A DNA stretch of 64,000 nucleotides from Cohnella ginsengisoli. Its GTDB lineage: Bacteria > Bacillota > Bacilli > Paenibacillales > Paenibacillaceae. Shown here piece after piece: positions 1 to 7,861 of the stretch. Below the pieces are notes generated by a model that saw only the letters and a program-made list of their open reading frames with translations, ran no database searches and was not told the origin of the DNA. A program made the translations under genes and the position numbers. How positions within the stretch are numbered: the first letter of the stretch is position 1; every line of letters starts with the position of its first letter. The DNA lies in assembly GCF_029525555.1 (NCBI RefSeq), contig NZ_JAPDHZ010000006.1, positions 62,001-126,000 on the forward strand. The letters are read 5' to 3'.

Positions 1-285
1 TTGTACGATTGGAAAATGAAGCCGATCTTGCGCCGGCGGAATACCGCGCGCTGCGACTCCTTCAAGGCGTAGAGATCCTCGCCGTCGATGCGGACGGCGC
101 CGCCGGTCGGCCGGTCGAGGCCGCCGAGCAGGTGCAGCAGCGTGCTCTTGCCCGAGCCGCTGGCGCCGACGATGGCGACGAACTCCCCTTGGGGGGATGG
201 AGAACGATACGTTTTTGAGCGCTTCGACGAGCGTGCTGTCTTTGCCGTAAGACTTGGAGAGTCCGGCAGCTTCAATGACGTTCAT
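1..285 (-). CDS. ABC transporter ATP-binding protein, N-terminal part (frameshifted, runs off the window)
   Basis: This is the first ~95 residues of an ABC ATPase of the MacB/LolD/BceA type, which energises an inner-membrane exporter. It reads MNVIEAAGLSKSYG and continues to the Walker A motif GASGSGKST and the Q-loop FIFQSY at the window edge. The ATG at 283-285 has an AAAGGATG ribosome site upstream. A run of six G on the + strand (191-196) breaks the frame between SIP and EFVAIVG; removing one base restores a standard sequence. The gene lies just downstream of the sensor kinase and response regulator on the same strand. That fits a peptide-sensing or antibiotic-efflux ABC module controlled by the pair. 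The permease is presumably outside the window. Confidence 0.8.
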   Translation of the reverse strand, partial: MNVIEAAGLSKSYGKDSTLVEALKNVSFSIPPRGVRRHRRRQRLGQEHAAAPARRPRPADRRRRPHRRRGSLRLEGVAARGIPPAQDRLHFPIVQ

Positions 286-395
286 GGGGGCGGATCATCC
301 TTTCCTCGCGATTGCGGTCTTTCCGTTCACGAGGTTCAGTATAGAGGCTCAACCTTACAGGGGAAGGCGCGGCCGCTTACAGATCTGTAAGGAAG

Positions 396-1820
396 CTACG
401 ATCCGGGCAGCTGCGCGAGGGGCAGCGTCAGGGTGAAGACCGTGCCGCCTTCTTCGGCCCTGCCGGCAGCCAGCATCCCGCCGTGGCGCTCCGCGATCGT
501 CTTGGCGAGCGGAAGGCCGAGCCCGACGCCGCTGCCGCCTGCGTTGCCGGATGAGGCGCGGTAAAATTTTTTGAAAATATGCGGCTCGTCCCGCGCGTCG
601 ATCCCGGCCCCTTGGTCGGTCACCCGCAGGCGGATGAAAATCGGCGTCGTCTCCCAAGCGACTGTGACGATGCCTTGCGGCGGGCTGTGCTCGACCGCGT
701 TCTTGACCAGATTGGCGAGCGCCTCCGGGAGCCACCTCGGATCGTGCGGTACGTGGACCGGCTCGACCGGCCCTTCTAAGCGTATTTGGACCTGGCGCTC
801 CTCGGCAAGGCGGCCGATCGAATGGGTCGCCGCCCGCACCGTCTCGGCGATCGGCGCCCGCTCGAGCTGCATCGGGAGACTGCCCGCCTCCAGCCTGGCG
901 AGCTTCAGCAGCGTCTGAATGAGCCATTCCATGCGTTCCAGCTCGCGCGCGCATGTCCGCAGGAATTCATCCTGCTCCGCCGGACCGACCCCGCCTCCCT
1001 GCAGTAGCTCGACATAGACGGTGAGCGAGGCGAGCGGCGTCTTGAGCTGATGGGAGATGTCCGCGATCGTGTCGCGGAGGAAGTCCTTGTCCCGGTTCAG
1101 CTGCGCGATCGTCTCCTGCAGGCGCAGCGACAGCTCCTGGACCTGATGCGCCAGGAGCCCCAGCTCGCCTTCGGCGTAGATGCGGAACTTCATCGGTCGA
1201 TTCTCCTTGACGGCCGACTCCAGCGAGCCGGCGAGGCCGCGCACTTCGGCCAGCTGCAGGCGCGATTCGCGCAGCAGGGCGAGCAGCAGCGAGGCGAGCA
1301 GCCCGAAGACGCCGGCGGCGAGCAGCGGCCACTCGCGCGAGCGCCGCCGCTCGGCCAGCGGGACCAGCGCGGCGTCCAGCTCGCCGTCGATGCCGTAGCG
1401 CGCGGCGAGTTCGCGCCCGAGCGCGGCTTCCGCTGGCGTGGCGTCGCCCGCCCCGAGCTGCTGGGCCCACGCTTCGGCGAGCGCAGGATCGCGCGCCGCG
1501 AGCGCGCCGAGAGCCGCCGTCTCCCGGGCGATCCATTCCTTGCTCAGCCGGTCGGCACTGTACGCTGAGTACGCCCACAGCAGGATCGCGGCCGTCCCGA
1601 AGGCCAGCAGGAAGATGACGGCCAGCCGCCGGACGCCCGCGCTGCGCCACATGCGCCGCCATCCGGGCTTGAAGGAGCGGACAGGCTTGTCCTGCAAAGG
1701 CGCGGCGGTTGCGACCGATTCGCGACCTCCCGCTGTGCGGTCGTCGACTCCGCGTCCGTCCGCTTCACAATTCTCGCCCCCGCGTCCTCCCGCTGTGCGA
1801 TCGCCCCTCAACCGTTCCAT
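396..1820 (-). CDS. sensor histidine kinase of a two-component system
   Basis: Membrane sensor kinase of 474 aa. It has a Lys/Arg-rich N-terminus, TM1 at about residues 66-85, an extracytoplasmic loop of roughly 75 residues, and TM2 at about 164-183. A HAMP-like linker follows, then the HisKA box DISHQLKTPL with the phospho-accepting His near residue 257. The ATPase domain shows the N box NLVKNAVEHS, the G1 box DQGAGI and the G2 box GVGLGLPLAK. The ATG at 1818-1820 lies inside the last codons of the response regulator (13-bp overlap), typical of translational coupling. An upstream ATG at 1949 is less likely because it would embed 130 bp in the regulator. The segment before TM1 contains a short repeat (DRTAGGR twice), so the true start could be later. 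The signal sensed is unknown; the downstream ABC gene suggests an envelope or antibiotic stimulus. Confidence 0.9.
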   Translation of the reverse strand: MERLRGDRTAGGRGGENCEADGRGVDDRTAGGRESVATAAPLQDKPVRSFKPGWRRMWRSAGVRRLAVIFLLAFGTAAILLWAYSAYSADRLSKEWIARETAALGALAARDPALAEAWAQQLGAGDATPAEAALGRELAARYGIDGELDAALVPLAERRRSREWPLLAAGVFGLLASLLLALLRESRLQLAEVRGLAGSLESAVKENRPMKFRIYAEGELGLLAHQVQELSLRLQETIAQLNRDKDFLRDTIADISHQLKTPLASLTVYVELLQGGGVGPAEQDEFLRTCARELERMEWLIQTLLKLARLEAGSLPMQLERAPIAETVRAATHSIGRLAEERQVQIRLEGPVEPVHVPHDPRWLPEALANLVKNAVEHSPPQGIVTVAWETTPIFIRLRVTDQGAGIDARDEPHIFKKFYRASSGNAGGSGVGLGLPLAKTIAERHGGMLAAGRAEEGGTVFTLTLPLAQLPGS

Positions 1821-2521
1821 TTGTACCCCGCGCCGCGCACGGTCACGATTTTTTGCGGCTGCTGGGGGTCGTCTTCGATCTTCTCCCGGAGCCTGCGGAC
1901 GTTGACGGCGACCGTGTTGTCGTCGATAAACGCACCGTCGTGCTGCCACAGCTGCCGCAGGATCTGCTCCTTGGACAGGATGGCGCGCGGATGGGTCATC
2001 AGCAGCGACAGCAGCCTGAACTCCGTCACGCTGAGCGCCACCTCGCTCCCGTCCTTGAGCAGCCGCATCTCGGCGGCGTGCAGCCGCAAGTTGCCCGACG
2101 CCAGCGCAGGCTCGTCCGCAGCCGCAGCGGGACTCGGGCTTAGGCTCGGGCCCCTCCTTCTGAGCACCGCATGAATCCGCGACAGAAACTCGCGCAGCCG
2201 GAACGGCTTCGTAATATAGTCGTCTCCGCCCAGATCGAGTCCCCGCACGACGTCCAGCTCCGTATCGCTCGCGGTCAGGAACACGATCGGCGTCGCGTCC
2301 CGCGCCGCGCGAAGCTCCGCGCAGAAGTCGAAGCCGCTCCCGTCCGGCAGCTGGACGTCCAGCACGATCAGGTCGAAGGGACGCTCGCGTCCGGCCGCCG
2401 CAGACCTGGCATCTGCCAGATTATAGACGCCGGTCACGCCGAAGCCCTCCTGCACCAGCGTGAATTCGATGCCGCGATGCAGGGAAGCGTCGTCCTCGAC
2501 CAGCAGAAGATGTCGACTCAT
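1808..2521 (-). CDS. OmpR-family response regulator
   Basis: DNA-binding response regulator, 237 aa. The receiver domain carries the acidic pair ED near residues 9-10, the phospho-acceptor Asp55 in LIVLDVQLPDG and the conserved Lys105 in ITKPFR. A low-complexity linker of Pro, Ser and Ala joins it to a C-terminal winged-helix Trans_reg_C domain ending in VRGAGYKW. The ATG at 2519-2521 follows a good AAAGGAG site at 8 nt. It is the first gene of the minus-strand unit regulator-kinase-ABC ATPase, and its stop overlaps the kinase start. The partner kinase very likely phosphorylates it, and the downstream ABC transporter is the obvious target. Full length for the family, no defects seen. Confidence 0.93.
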   Translation of the reverse strand: MSRHLLLVEDDASLHRGIEFTLVQEGFGVTGVYNLADARSAAAGRERPFDLIVLDVQLPDGSGFDFCAELRAARDATPIVFLTASDTELDVVRGLDLGGDDYITKPFRLREFLSRIHAVLRRRGPSLSPSPAAAADEPALASGNLRLHAAEMRLLKDGSEVALSVTEFRLLSLLMTHPRAILSKEQILRQLWQHDGAFIDDNTVAVNVRRLREKIEDDPQQPQKIVTVRGAGYKWNG

Positions 2522-2726
2522 GCTCGCGCTCCTTTCTCCGTGTCTGCAGCAGATGTAACTTTTTGCAAAAGTATGGATGTCAAAAAATAAGGGAAATTAA
2601 CTCGTTTTGCTCGACATTATTCAACATTAATCGAAAACTTCTTCCTTTATAATAAGTATACTCATACGCACGGCTGCAAGACTGCTATGCATCTTAGCGA
2701 TTCCCACAGAAAGGGGCGGAGGCGCA

Positions 2727-2945
2727 TTGGATCCCCACCCATTAATCTATCGTCTCGAGCAGCTTCAGCGCAGACTGTGCGAGATGGCCGCCCAGATGGA
2801 CAAGCTGACCGACCCCGAGATCGTCGCCGTCAGCGAAGAGGCGGATCGCCTCATCGTCCAGCTGCAGCGCATGCATATGGAAGAGCAAAGCCTGAAGAAG
2901 TCCGAGGCCAAGTCCGACGAAGAGACGCCGCCTTCACTTTCTTGA
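2727..2945 (+). CDS. Spo0E-like aspartyl-phosphate phosphatase
   Basis: Small helical protein of 72 aa in the Spo0E family. These dephosphorylate Spo0A~P and thereby delay sporulation. The family signature is visible as SEEADRLI followed by an amphipathic helix, after an N-terminal helix (LIYRLEQLQRRL). Translation starts at TTG 2727 behind a very strong AAGGGGCGGAGG site. An upstream frame starting at 2687 lacks this support and the family motif. An AT-rich stretch with a TATAAT-like box lies around 2650. The 3' end overlaps the convergent tadA gene by 12 bp. The family call rests on the motif and length; direct action on Spo0A is inferred. Confidence 0.75.
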   Translation: MDPHPLIYRLEQLQRRLCEMAAQMDKLTDPEIVAVSEEADRLIVQLQRMHMEEQSLKKSEAKSDEETPPSLS

Positions 2946-3392
2946 CCGAAGCCGCCTGAAAAAATGCCTGAGCAAGTCTGCGCACTGTTCCTGAAGGACG
3001 CCGGAGGTCCATTCGGCCCGATGATTGAAGCGCGCGTCCTGCAGCAGATCCATCAGCGTGCCTACGCAGCCCGCCTTTGGATCCGGGGCGCCGTACACGA
3101 CCCGCTCGACGCGGGACTGGAGAATCGCGCCGGCGCACATCGGACAGGGCTCGAGCGTCACGTACAGCGTGCAGCCCAGCAGGCGCCACGCTTCCAGCGA
3201 GTCGCTGGCTTGCCGTATGGCGACCATCTCCGCATGAGAAGTCGGATCCAGGCTCGTCTCCCGCAGGTTGTACCCTGCTCCTACGATTCGCCCCTCCTTG
3301 ACGACGACCGCGCCGATCGGCACCTCGCCCAGTTTTTCCGCCATCTCCGCCTGCTTGATCGCTTCCAGCATCCATCTCTCGTCTTCCGTCAC
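2934..3392 (-). CDS. tadA: tRNA-specific adenosine-34 deaminase
   Basis: TadA converts A34 of tRNA-Arg(ACG) to inosine in the cytoplasm, which is needed to decode CGN codons. The zinc-deaminase core is intact: HAE motif at about residues 53-55 (His zinc ligand, Glu proton shuttle) and PCPMC with Cys83 and Cys86 as the other ligands. Length (152 aa) is normal. I chose GTG at 3390-3392 because GAGAGGAG lies 10 nt upstream; ATGs at 3416 and 3431 would add residues not expected in the family. It converges with the Spo0E-like gene with a 12-bp overlap, and DnaA-box-like sites lie in its upstream region. Confidence 0.93.
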   Translation of the reverse strand: MTEDERWMLEAIKQAEMAEKLGEVPIGAVVVKEGRIVGAGYNLRETSLDPTSHAEMVAIRQASDSLEAWRLLGCTLYVTLEPCPMCAGAILQSRVERVVYGAPDPKAGCVGTLMDLLQDARFNHRAEWTSGVLQEQCADLLRHFFRRLRSRK

Positions 3393-3458
3393 GTACCTAG
3401 TTCTCCTCTCGCTCATCCCGCGAACATGCATTCGTTGTTAACATGGTGTGTATAGTTA

Positions 3459-3496
3459 TGTGGATAACTACGGGCTTTTCCACAGAGTTATTCACA
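3459..3496. promoter_or_regulatory. cluster of three DnaA-box-like sites
   Basis: TGTGGATAA at 3459-3467 is an exact reverse-strand match to the consensus TTATCCACA. TTTTCCACA (3476-3484) and TTATTCACA (3488-3496) each differ by one base. Three sites in 38 bp upstream of tadA is more than expected by chance in GC-rich DNA. No dnaA, dnaN or origin genes are nearby, so this is not the chromosomal origin. DnaA titration or local regulation is possible but inferred. Confidence 0.5.
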
Positions 3497-3633
3497 TGTT
3501 GTACAAGGGTGTGGGTATAACTGATTTTTATTGTAACAGAGTGCAAAAGAAGTTCAAATGAGAGGCTGGACGCGAATATACATAGCATGTAGACGAGCCG
3601 CCCTGGCCGGGAGCGGAGGAGGAGGCATGCGGA

Positions 3634-4470
3634 TTGAGAAAAAGGGGATGGACGGAACGGTTCCGTCAGGCGACCGATCTGACGCCGGCGGGCAAGACGC
3701 CGATACTCGGCGCTGCGCGCTGCACGGCCGAGGAGATGCAAGGATACGTCGCTAGGCGCAATCCCGAAGCGCCGGATCTGGCCGAGCGCTATCTCGCGGC
3801 GGGCGAGCGGCATGGCTTGCGCGGGGACTTGGCGTTTTGCCACGCCGTGCACGAGACGAACGCTTGGCGAGGCAGGGGCGAGGAGGGCCTGAACTGGGCA
3901 GCTGCAGGCGGGTCCGGCCTAGCGGCGTCGGGCTGGAGCCGTGCCGGCTTCCAGGGGGAGGCGCTCGAGCAGGCGGTCGAAGCGCATATGCTGCGGCTCG
4001 CACGATATACCTCTCCCGAACGGTTCGTGCAAGGGAATGGGCAGGCGGAGAGCGTCACGGGGCGTCCGGGCGTCTATCGGAAGTGGACCTATTGGGAGGA
4101 CCTGGACGGCGTCATTCACCCGGCGCGCAAGGACGGCAGCGGTACGGTCGCGATCTGGCGGCGAATGCTGGAGTGGGCAGGCAAAGGAGGAGAGAGCCGA
4201 ATGAACAGCAGTGCATTTGGCGTAGGCGGCGCGGAAAAGAGGGTTGACGGCGAAGCGCAGCAGGAAGCGTCGCGCACGGGAGAGATAGCGGCGGACGGAG
4301 CGGAGCTGCAATGGCTGCTCGCGCGCGGATTGGTGCAGGGGCCGGCGCCGGCGGCAGGCAGGGCGGTGACCTGGGCGGAGCTCGCGAGCTTGCTGCGGAG
4401 ATGGGAGGAAGGCGCGGTGCTGAAGCGCCCGGAGCAAGCGGCGCCTGAGGCAGAGGAGAAGGCGGACTGA
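3634..4470 (+). CDS. glucosaminidase-like cell-wall hydrolase (probable)
   Basis: 278-aa protein. Residues ~20-190 resemble the glucosaminidase/peptidoglycan-hydrolase fold of Paenibacillaceae. Supporting signs are the early segment ILGAARCTAEEMQGYV, a putative catalytic Glu in FCHAVHETNAWR, and the WTYWEDLDGVIHPA region. The C-terminal ~80 residues are Ala/Glu-rich and may carry a small phage-tail-like or SLH-like element (LQWLLARGLV). Start TTG at 3634 is supported by GGAGGAGGAGG 9 nt upstream. No signal peptide is evident, so export would need a holin or a non-classical route. Family assignment is by overall pattern and could be wrong in detail. It is a single gene with no obvious operon partner. 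Confidence 0.55.
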   Translation: MRKRGWTERFRQATDLTPAGKTPILGAARCTAEEMQGYVARRNPEAPDLAERYLAAGERHGLRGDLAFCHAVHETNAWRGRGEEGLNWAAAGGSGLAASGWSRAGFQGEALEQAVEAHMLRLARYTSPERFVQGNGQAESVTGRPGVYRKWTYWEDLDGVIHPARKDGSGTVAIWRRMLEWAGKGGESRMNSSAFGVGGAEKRVDGEAQQEASRTGEIAADGAELQWLLARGLVQGPAPAAGRAVTWAELASLLRRWEEGAVLKRPEQAAPEAEEKAD

Positions 4471-4834
4471 AAGAAAGTACAGCAAAGGGTACATCATCCA
4501 TCGATTATAAGTGACGAGGCTTGCCTGGATATGTCTATCGCAAAGGCTTGACCATCACCTTAAACCGCTGAATCTGGGATGAAGCCTCAAATCCCGGATC
4601 AGCAATCATGCAAAAGCGAAAGTGCACGATCGAGATCAGCACCCTCTCGTCGTTCCGCCTATCGCGCAAAAGTGCCGGATTTTGACTCCAAACCTACTGG
4701 ACCTCGCTCAAAGAGGCGAGCAACCGTGCACTTTTGCGCGATCGATCGCAAAAAGCCGCCATCCAGGACTTGGATCATACACTTATGCAGGATAGCGCCA
4801 GGAGGCGCTGCGACTTGGGAAGGGTCCTATACAT
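4471..4834. other. gene-free stretch with a perfect 15-bp inverted repeat
   Basis: No credible gene. ATCGCGCAAAAGTGC at 4661-4675 is repeated exactly in inverse at 4728-4742, with a smaller hairpin (CTCGC/GCGAG) between. A related half-copy (GCAAAAGCGAAAGTGC) sits at about 4610-4626. It could be a structured RNA, a repeat family or a protein-binding site. Confidence 0.5.
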
Positions 4835-4870
4835 AAAAATCCCCTTCCGTCCGAAGACTGAAGGGGACTT
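4835..4870 (-). terminator. rho-independent terminator of motAB
   Basis: Read on the minus strand, AAGTCCCCTTC pairs with GAAGGGGA and is followed by TTTTTA. It lies just past the motB stop. Confidence 0.85.
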
Positions 4871-4876
4871 GAGCAT

Positions 4877-5737
4877 TCAGTTCACGTTGATGGCGGAGGC
4901 TTCGTGCGCGATCGCATCCAGCTGCATGCTCTCCGTCGTGTTGTCCGTGTATTTGCGAAGGATCGAGACCTCGACGCGGCGATTTTTCGATCGGCCGGCA
5001 TCGGTGTCGTTCGAGTCGAGCGGGCGGTATTCGCCATAGCCGATCGCGCTGAAGTTGCGCGGATCGAACGCTTGGTTCTCCAGCAGAATCTTCATGAAGT
5101 TAATCGCGCGCTTGGAGCTCAGCTCCCAGTTCGAAGCGAACTCGAACGTGTTGATCGGCTGGTTGTCCGTATGCCCGGAGACGATGATCTCGTAGTCGGG
5201 ATAAGCCTTCAGCATGTTGCCGATCGCGACGGCAAGCTTGCGGGCTTCGGGCTTCACGTCGGCGGTGCCGGACGGGAAAAGCGCGTTGTCCCGGATCGTG
5301 ATCATGAGCTGGGACTGGTTCAGGTTGGTCTCGAGCTGACTCGATAGGCCGCCCTTCTTGATGTACTGGTCGAGCTGCTTTTTCAGCTTCTCCAGATTCT
5401 CCTGCTCCTGCTTGGCGAGCGTCTGACGATTGCTCTGCTCCGTCCGCGTCAACGATTCTTTATCTTTGTTCGTATCGGCTTTTTCTTCGCGCTGCCGCTT
5501 GCCCAGGTCGTTCGCATCGCTCTGAACGGCGGCGGACTTGTCCAGGATGCTGATGCCGGAGGAGAAAGCGGTCTTGAACGCCTGACTGAGCTCCTCAAGC
5601 TTGGAGACGTTGACCGAGCTCGCCGCGTAAAGCACGATGAACAGAGAGAGCAGCAACGTCATGAGGTCGGAGTAGGGGAGCAGCCAGGATTCGTCCGGAT
5701 GCTCCTCGTGTTCTTCATGCCGATGCTTTTTGCTCAC
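4877..5737 (-). CDS. motB: flagellar motor stator protein MotB
   Basis: MotB anchors the stator to peptidoglycan and forms the ion channel with MotA. The 286-aa protein has a short basic His-rich cytoplasmic tail. One transmembrane helix (LMTLLLSLFIVLYAAS) is preceded by PYSD with the essential channel Asp24. A coiled-coil-like linker rich in Lys, Glu and Gln follows, then a C-terminal OmpA-like peptidoglycan-binding domain (GHTDNQPI and SSKRAINF, ending KNRRVEVSIL). GTG at 5735-5737 was chosen because GGGAG lies 9 nt upstream and it gives the family-typical N-terminus. It overlaps the end of motA by 23 bp, so the two are translationally coupled. The coupling ion cannot be decided from the sequence. 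Confidence 0.93.
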   Translation of the reverse strand: MSKKHRHEEHEEHPDESWLLPYSDLMTLLLSLFIVLYAASSVNVSKLEELSQAFKTAFSSGISILDKSAAVQSDANDLGKRQREEKADTNKDKESLTRTEQSNRQTLAKQEQENLEKLKKQLDQYIKKGGLSSQLETNLNQSQLMITIRDNALFPSGTADVKPEARKLAVAIGNMLKAYPDYEIIVSGHTDNQPINTFEFASNWELSSKRAINFMKILLENQAFDPRNFSAIGYGEYRPLDSNDTDAGRSKNRRVEVSILRKYTDNTTESMQLDAIAHEASAINVN

Positions 5738-6524
5738 GGTCCGAATCTCCCTTCTCGGCCATGGCCACACGCTCGGTCGGCGTCAGGAAGACGGACAGCT
5801 TCTGCTGGATCGCCGTCGTCGATACGCCGGACTGGATGGAGAGGAGTCCTTCGACCATCATCAGCTTCAGCTGCACTTCGCGCTTCGACATGCGCTTCAG
5901 CTTGTTGGCGATCGGGTGCCAGAGGACGTAACCGGTGAAAATACCGAGGAGCGTCGCGACGAAAGCGCCGGCGACGGCATGGGCGAGCTCGCCCATGTCC
6001 TCAAGGTGTCCGAGCGCGGCGATCAGGCCGACGACGGCCCCGAGCACGCCGAGCGTCGGCGCGTACATGCCGGCCTGCGAGAAGATCAGGGCGCCGGATT
6101 TGTGCCGGTCCTCGGTCGCCGAGATATCTTCGAGCAGCACGTCGTGCACGAAGTCCTGATCGTTGCCGTCGATGATCATGCGCATGCCGCTTTTCAGGAA
6201 GGGATCTTCGATCTCTTCGACGCGGGCTTCAAGCGCCAGCAGACCTTCGCGGCGCGTGATCGACGCCCAGTCGACGAACATGCCGATGACTTCCTGGCGG
6301 GAGAGTAGCTTCGGCTCGGAGAAGATGAGCTTGAACAGCTTCGGGACCTTCGCGAGATCGCGCATCGGGAAGGCCATGCAGACGGACGCGATCGTACCTA
6401 CCACGATGATGACGTAAGCGGCGGGATTGCTGATTAATGAGCCTAGCGGCGCGCCCTTGAGGATCATCCCTACGATCAATGAGACGAAACCAAGGATCAG
6501 GCCGATCACAGTTGTGTTTTTCAT
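5715..6524 (-). CDS. motA: flagellar motor stator protein MotA
   Basis: Inner-membrane stator subunit, 269 aa, with four transmembrane segments: TM1 and TM2 near the N-terminus, TM3 and TM4 around AGMYAPTLGVLGAVVGLIAAL and GAFVATLLGIFTGYVLW. The cytoplasmic loop between TM2 and TM3 carries the charged residues that contact FliG. The conserved Pro of the YAPTLG motif at TM3 is present. It is the first gene of a two-gene minus-strand operon with motB and ends with the motB terminator. A possible SigD-type promoter lies about 80-100 bp upstream. MotA versus the sodium-type MotP paralog cannot be separated firmly here. Confidence 0.93.
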   Translation of the reverse strand: MKNTTVIGLILGFVSLIVGMILKGAPLGSLISNPAAYVIIVVGTIASVCMAFPMRDLAKVPKLFKLIFSEPKLLSRQEVIGMFVDWASITRREGLLALEARVEEIEDPFLKSGMRMIIDGNDQDFVHDVLLEDISATEDRHKSGALIFSQAGMYAPTLGVLGAVVGLIAALGHLEDMGELAHAVAGAFVATLLGIFTGYVLWHPIANKLKRMSKREVQLKLMMVEGLLSIQSGVSTTAIQQKLSVFLTPTERVAMAEKGDSDREQKASA

Positions 6525-6599
6525 GCCATTCGCACCCCGAATATCTAATAGATTCTTGTAGAAGCGGAAGAGGGCCCTTCCAGCGACACGGTAATACGT

Positions 6600-6627
6600 T
6601 TATCGACATCTTCCAATCAAAGTGTTA
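6600..6627 (-). promoter_or_regulatory. motA: possible SigD (flagellar sigma) promoter of motAB
   Basis: On the minus strand TAAC is followed after 16 nt by GTCGATAA. The Bacillus SigD consensus is TAAA-N15-GCCGATAT, so the match is 3/4 and 6/8 with spacing one longer. Position upstream of motA is appropriate. Confidence 0.4.
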
Positions 6628-6734
6628 GAGGTCGCGCGATGTTTTTATGAAGAAAAAGTGCGCCGCGCCGCGACTTGCAACCGGCAGCGCATTCATCCGT
6701 AATAGAGGAAAACAGGCAAAGGAGGCAGATCAAG

Positions 6735-7070
6735 TTGAATTGTCCGATTTGCGCGGATTCGCGCATGCGCGAAGTGGAGAAAAATGGCATTCTGATCGAC
6801 GTTTGTCCGAGCTGCAAGGGCGTCTGGCTGGACCGCGGGGGAGCTTGATAAGCTGATGAGCGACGTTCGCGAGGTGCGCGCGGAGTATAATGAATGGCAC
6901 TACAGGGACGACGACGATGACGACCGCAGGCGCTACGCGCAGCAGCCGCACTACCCGCCTCAGCAGTCCTACGACTCGCACCAGCAGCCTTATGGCAAGC
7001 ACAACAGCGATTATTATAAGAAAAAAAGAAAAAAAGCGTGCTGGACGTATTCGGCGATTTGTTCGACTAG
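6735..7070 (+). CDS. TFIIB-type zinc-ribbon protein (two compensating frameshifts)
   Basis: Short protein starting at TTG 6735 behind AAAGGAGG. The N-terminus reads MNCPICADSRMREVEK followed by CPSCKGVWLDRG, giving the CxxC...CxxC zinc knuckle of the zf-TFIIB family. A Gln/Tyr/Pro-rich middle and a Lys-rich segment follow, ending LDVFGDLFD. The frame is broken at a G5 run (about 6836-6840, one extra base) and again at the A7 run (about 7029-7035, one missing base). The two shifts cancel, so both ends are in the same frame, which argues for base-calling errors in a ~111-aa gene. Function of the family is not established. Confidence 0.75.
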
Positions 7071-7081
7071 GCGATCAAGAG

Positions 7082-7117
7082 AGACCCGTTGCATTGTGGA
7101 TGCATCGGGTCTTTTTT
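7082..7117 (+). terminator. rho-independent terminator
   Basis: AGACCCG...TGCAT pairs with ATGCA...CGGGTCT, followed by six T. It ends the zinc-ribbon gene. Confidence 0.85.
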
Positions 7118-7163
7118 GTGGACAAGTTGTGGATAAAATCCGGATAAGCTTAAGTTATCCACC
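7117..7163. promoter_or_regulatory. second cluster of DnaA-box-like sites
   Basis: TGTGGATAA (7128-7136) is an exact reverse-strand consensus box. TGTGGACAA (7117-7125) and TTATCCACC (7155-7163) differ by one base. The last site overlaps the end of the GNAT gene. It is 3.6 kb from the similar cluster at 3459-3496. Confidence 0.5.
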
Positions 7164-7634
7164 GAATACCATGCAGTAGACGTCGACCTCGCCATGGGCC
7201 GCCTGTCGCGAATATTGGTCCGCGACTTTGAAGCCCGCCTTTTCATAGGCCCGCACCGCCCTCGAATTCCAGGTCTCGACTTCCAGGTCGATCTGCGCGC
7301 CAGGATAGCGAGACCCGGCCTCCAACGCGATCGCACGGGCAAACGCGGCGCCGCCGCCCTGTCCGCAACGATCCGGACGCATGCCCATGCCGAGACGCAC
7401 GACGCCCTCCATCGGAAAAAATTGCGCATATCCCACCAGCGCGCTATTCTCGTCGCAAATGGAAACGTACTGCCGCCTGCGGATCTCCGGATCTCCGAAT
7501 TCCTTGCCGTCGCGGGTCATGGCCCGCCAGGACGGCCAGCGAAACTGCTCGTAAGGCGCCGGGTAGCGCCATTCGCATACGGCTGCGGCGTCCGATTCGG
7601 ACATCGGCCAGATCTGAAAATGTGGCTTGTTCAT
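7155..7634 (-). CDS. GNAT family N-acetyltransferase
   Basis: 159-aa acetyl-CoA-dependent acetyltransferase. The RimI/RimJ-like GNAT core is visible: VGYAQFFPMEGVVRLGMGM (beta4), the acetyl-CoA pyrophosphate loop motif RPDRCGQGGGAAFARA, and the late strand-helix ETWNSRAVRAYEKAGF. ATG at 7632-7634 has AGGAGG 10 nt upstream; a longer upstream reading is not supported. A TATAAT-like box lies on the minus strand near 7690. The substrate is unknown. It is transcribed alone, divergent from the MFS gene. Confidence 0.88.
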   Translation of the reverse strand: MNKPHFQIWPMSESDAAAVCEWRYPAPYEQFRWPSWRAMTRDGKEFGDPEIRRRQYVSICDENSALVGYAQFFPMEGVVRLGMGMRPDRCGQGGGAAFARAIALEAGSRYPGAQIDLEVETWNSRAVRAYEKAGFKVADQYSRQAAHGEVDVYCMVFGG

Positions 7635-7861
7635 CGCGGCGCGCCTCCTAGCTGTATGATCGTTGCTCCGTGAAGCTGTCCTGTATCTATTATAAGGGGG
7701 GGAACGTCCGGACCGGACAGGGTTTGAAGACGCATCGGGCGTCAAAATCGGCGACAGGAACGGCTAAATGCGTCATGACCTTCGCGCGGAAGCCGTGCTA
7801 TGATGAAGGGGCTCGACGGAAAGGATCCGCCTGACGGCGGGTCGGAAGGAGTTCGCTTTTC

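Noticed and set aside
3459..3496. Chromosomal replication origin
   Set aside because: Only three boxes, no AT-rich unwinding region or dnaA/dnaN neighbours.
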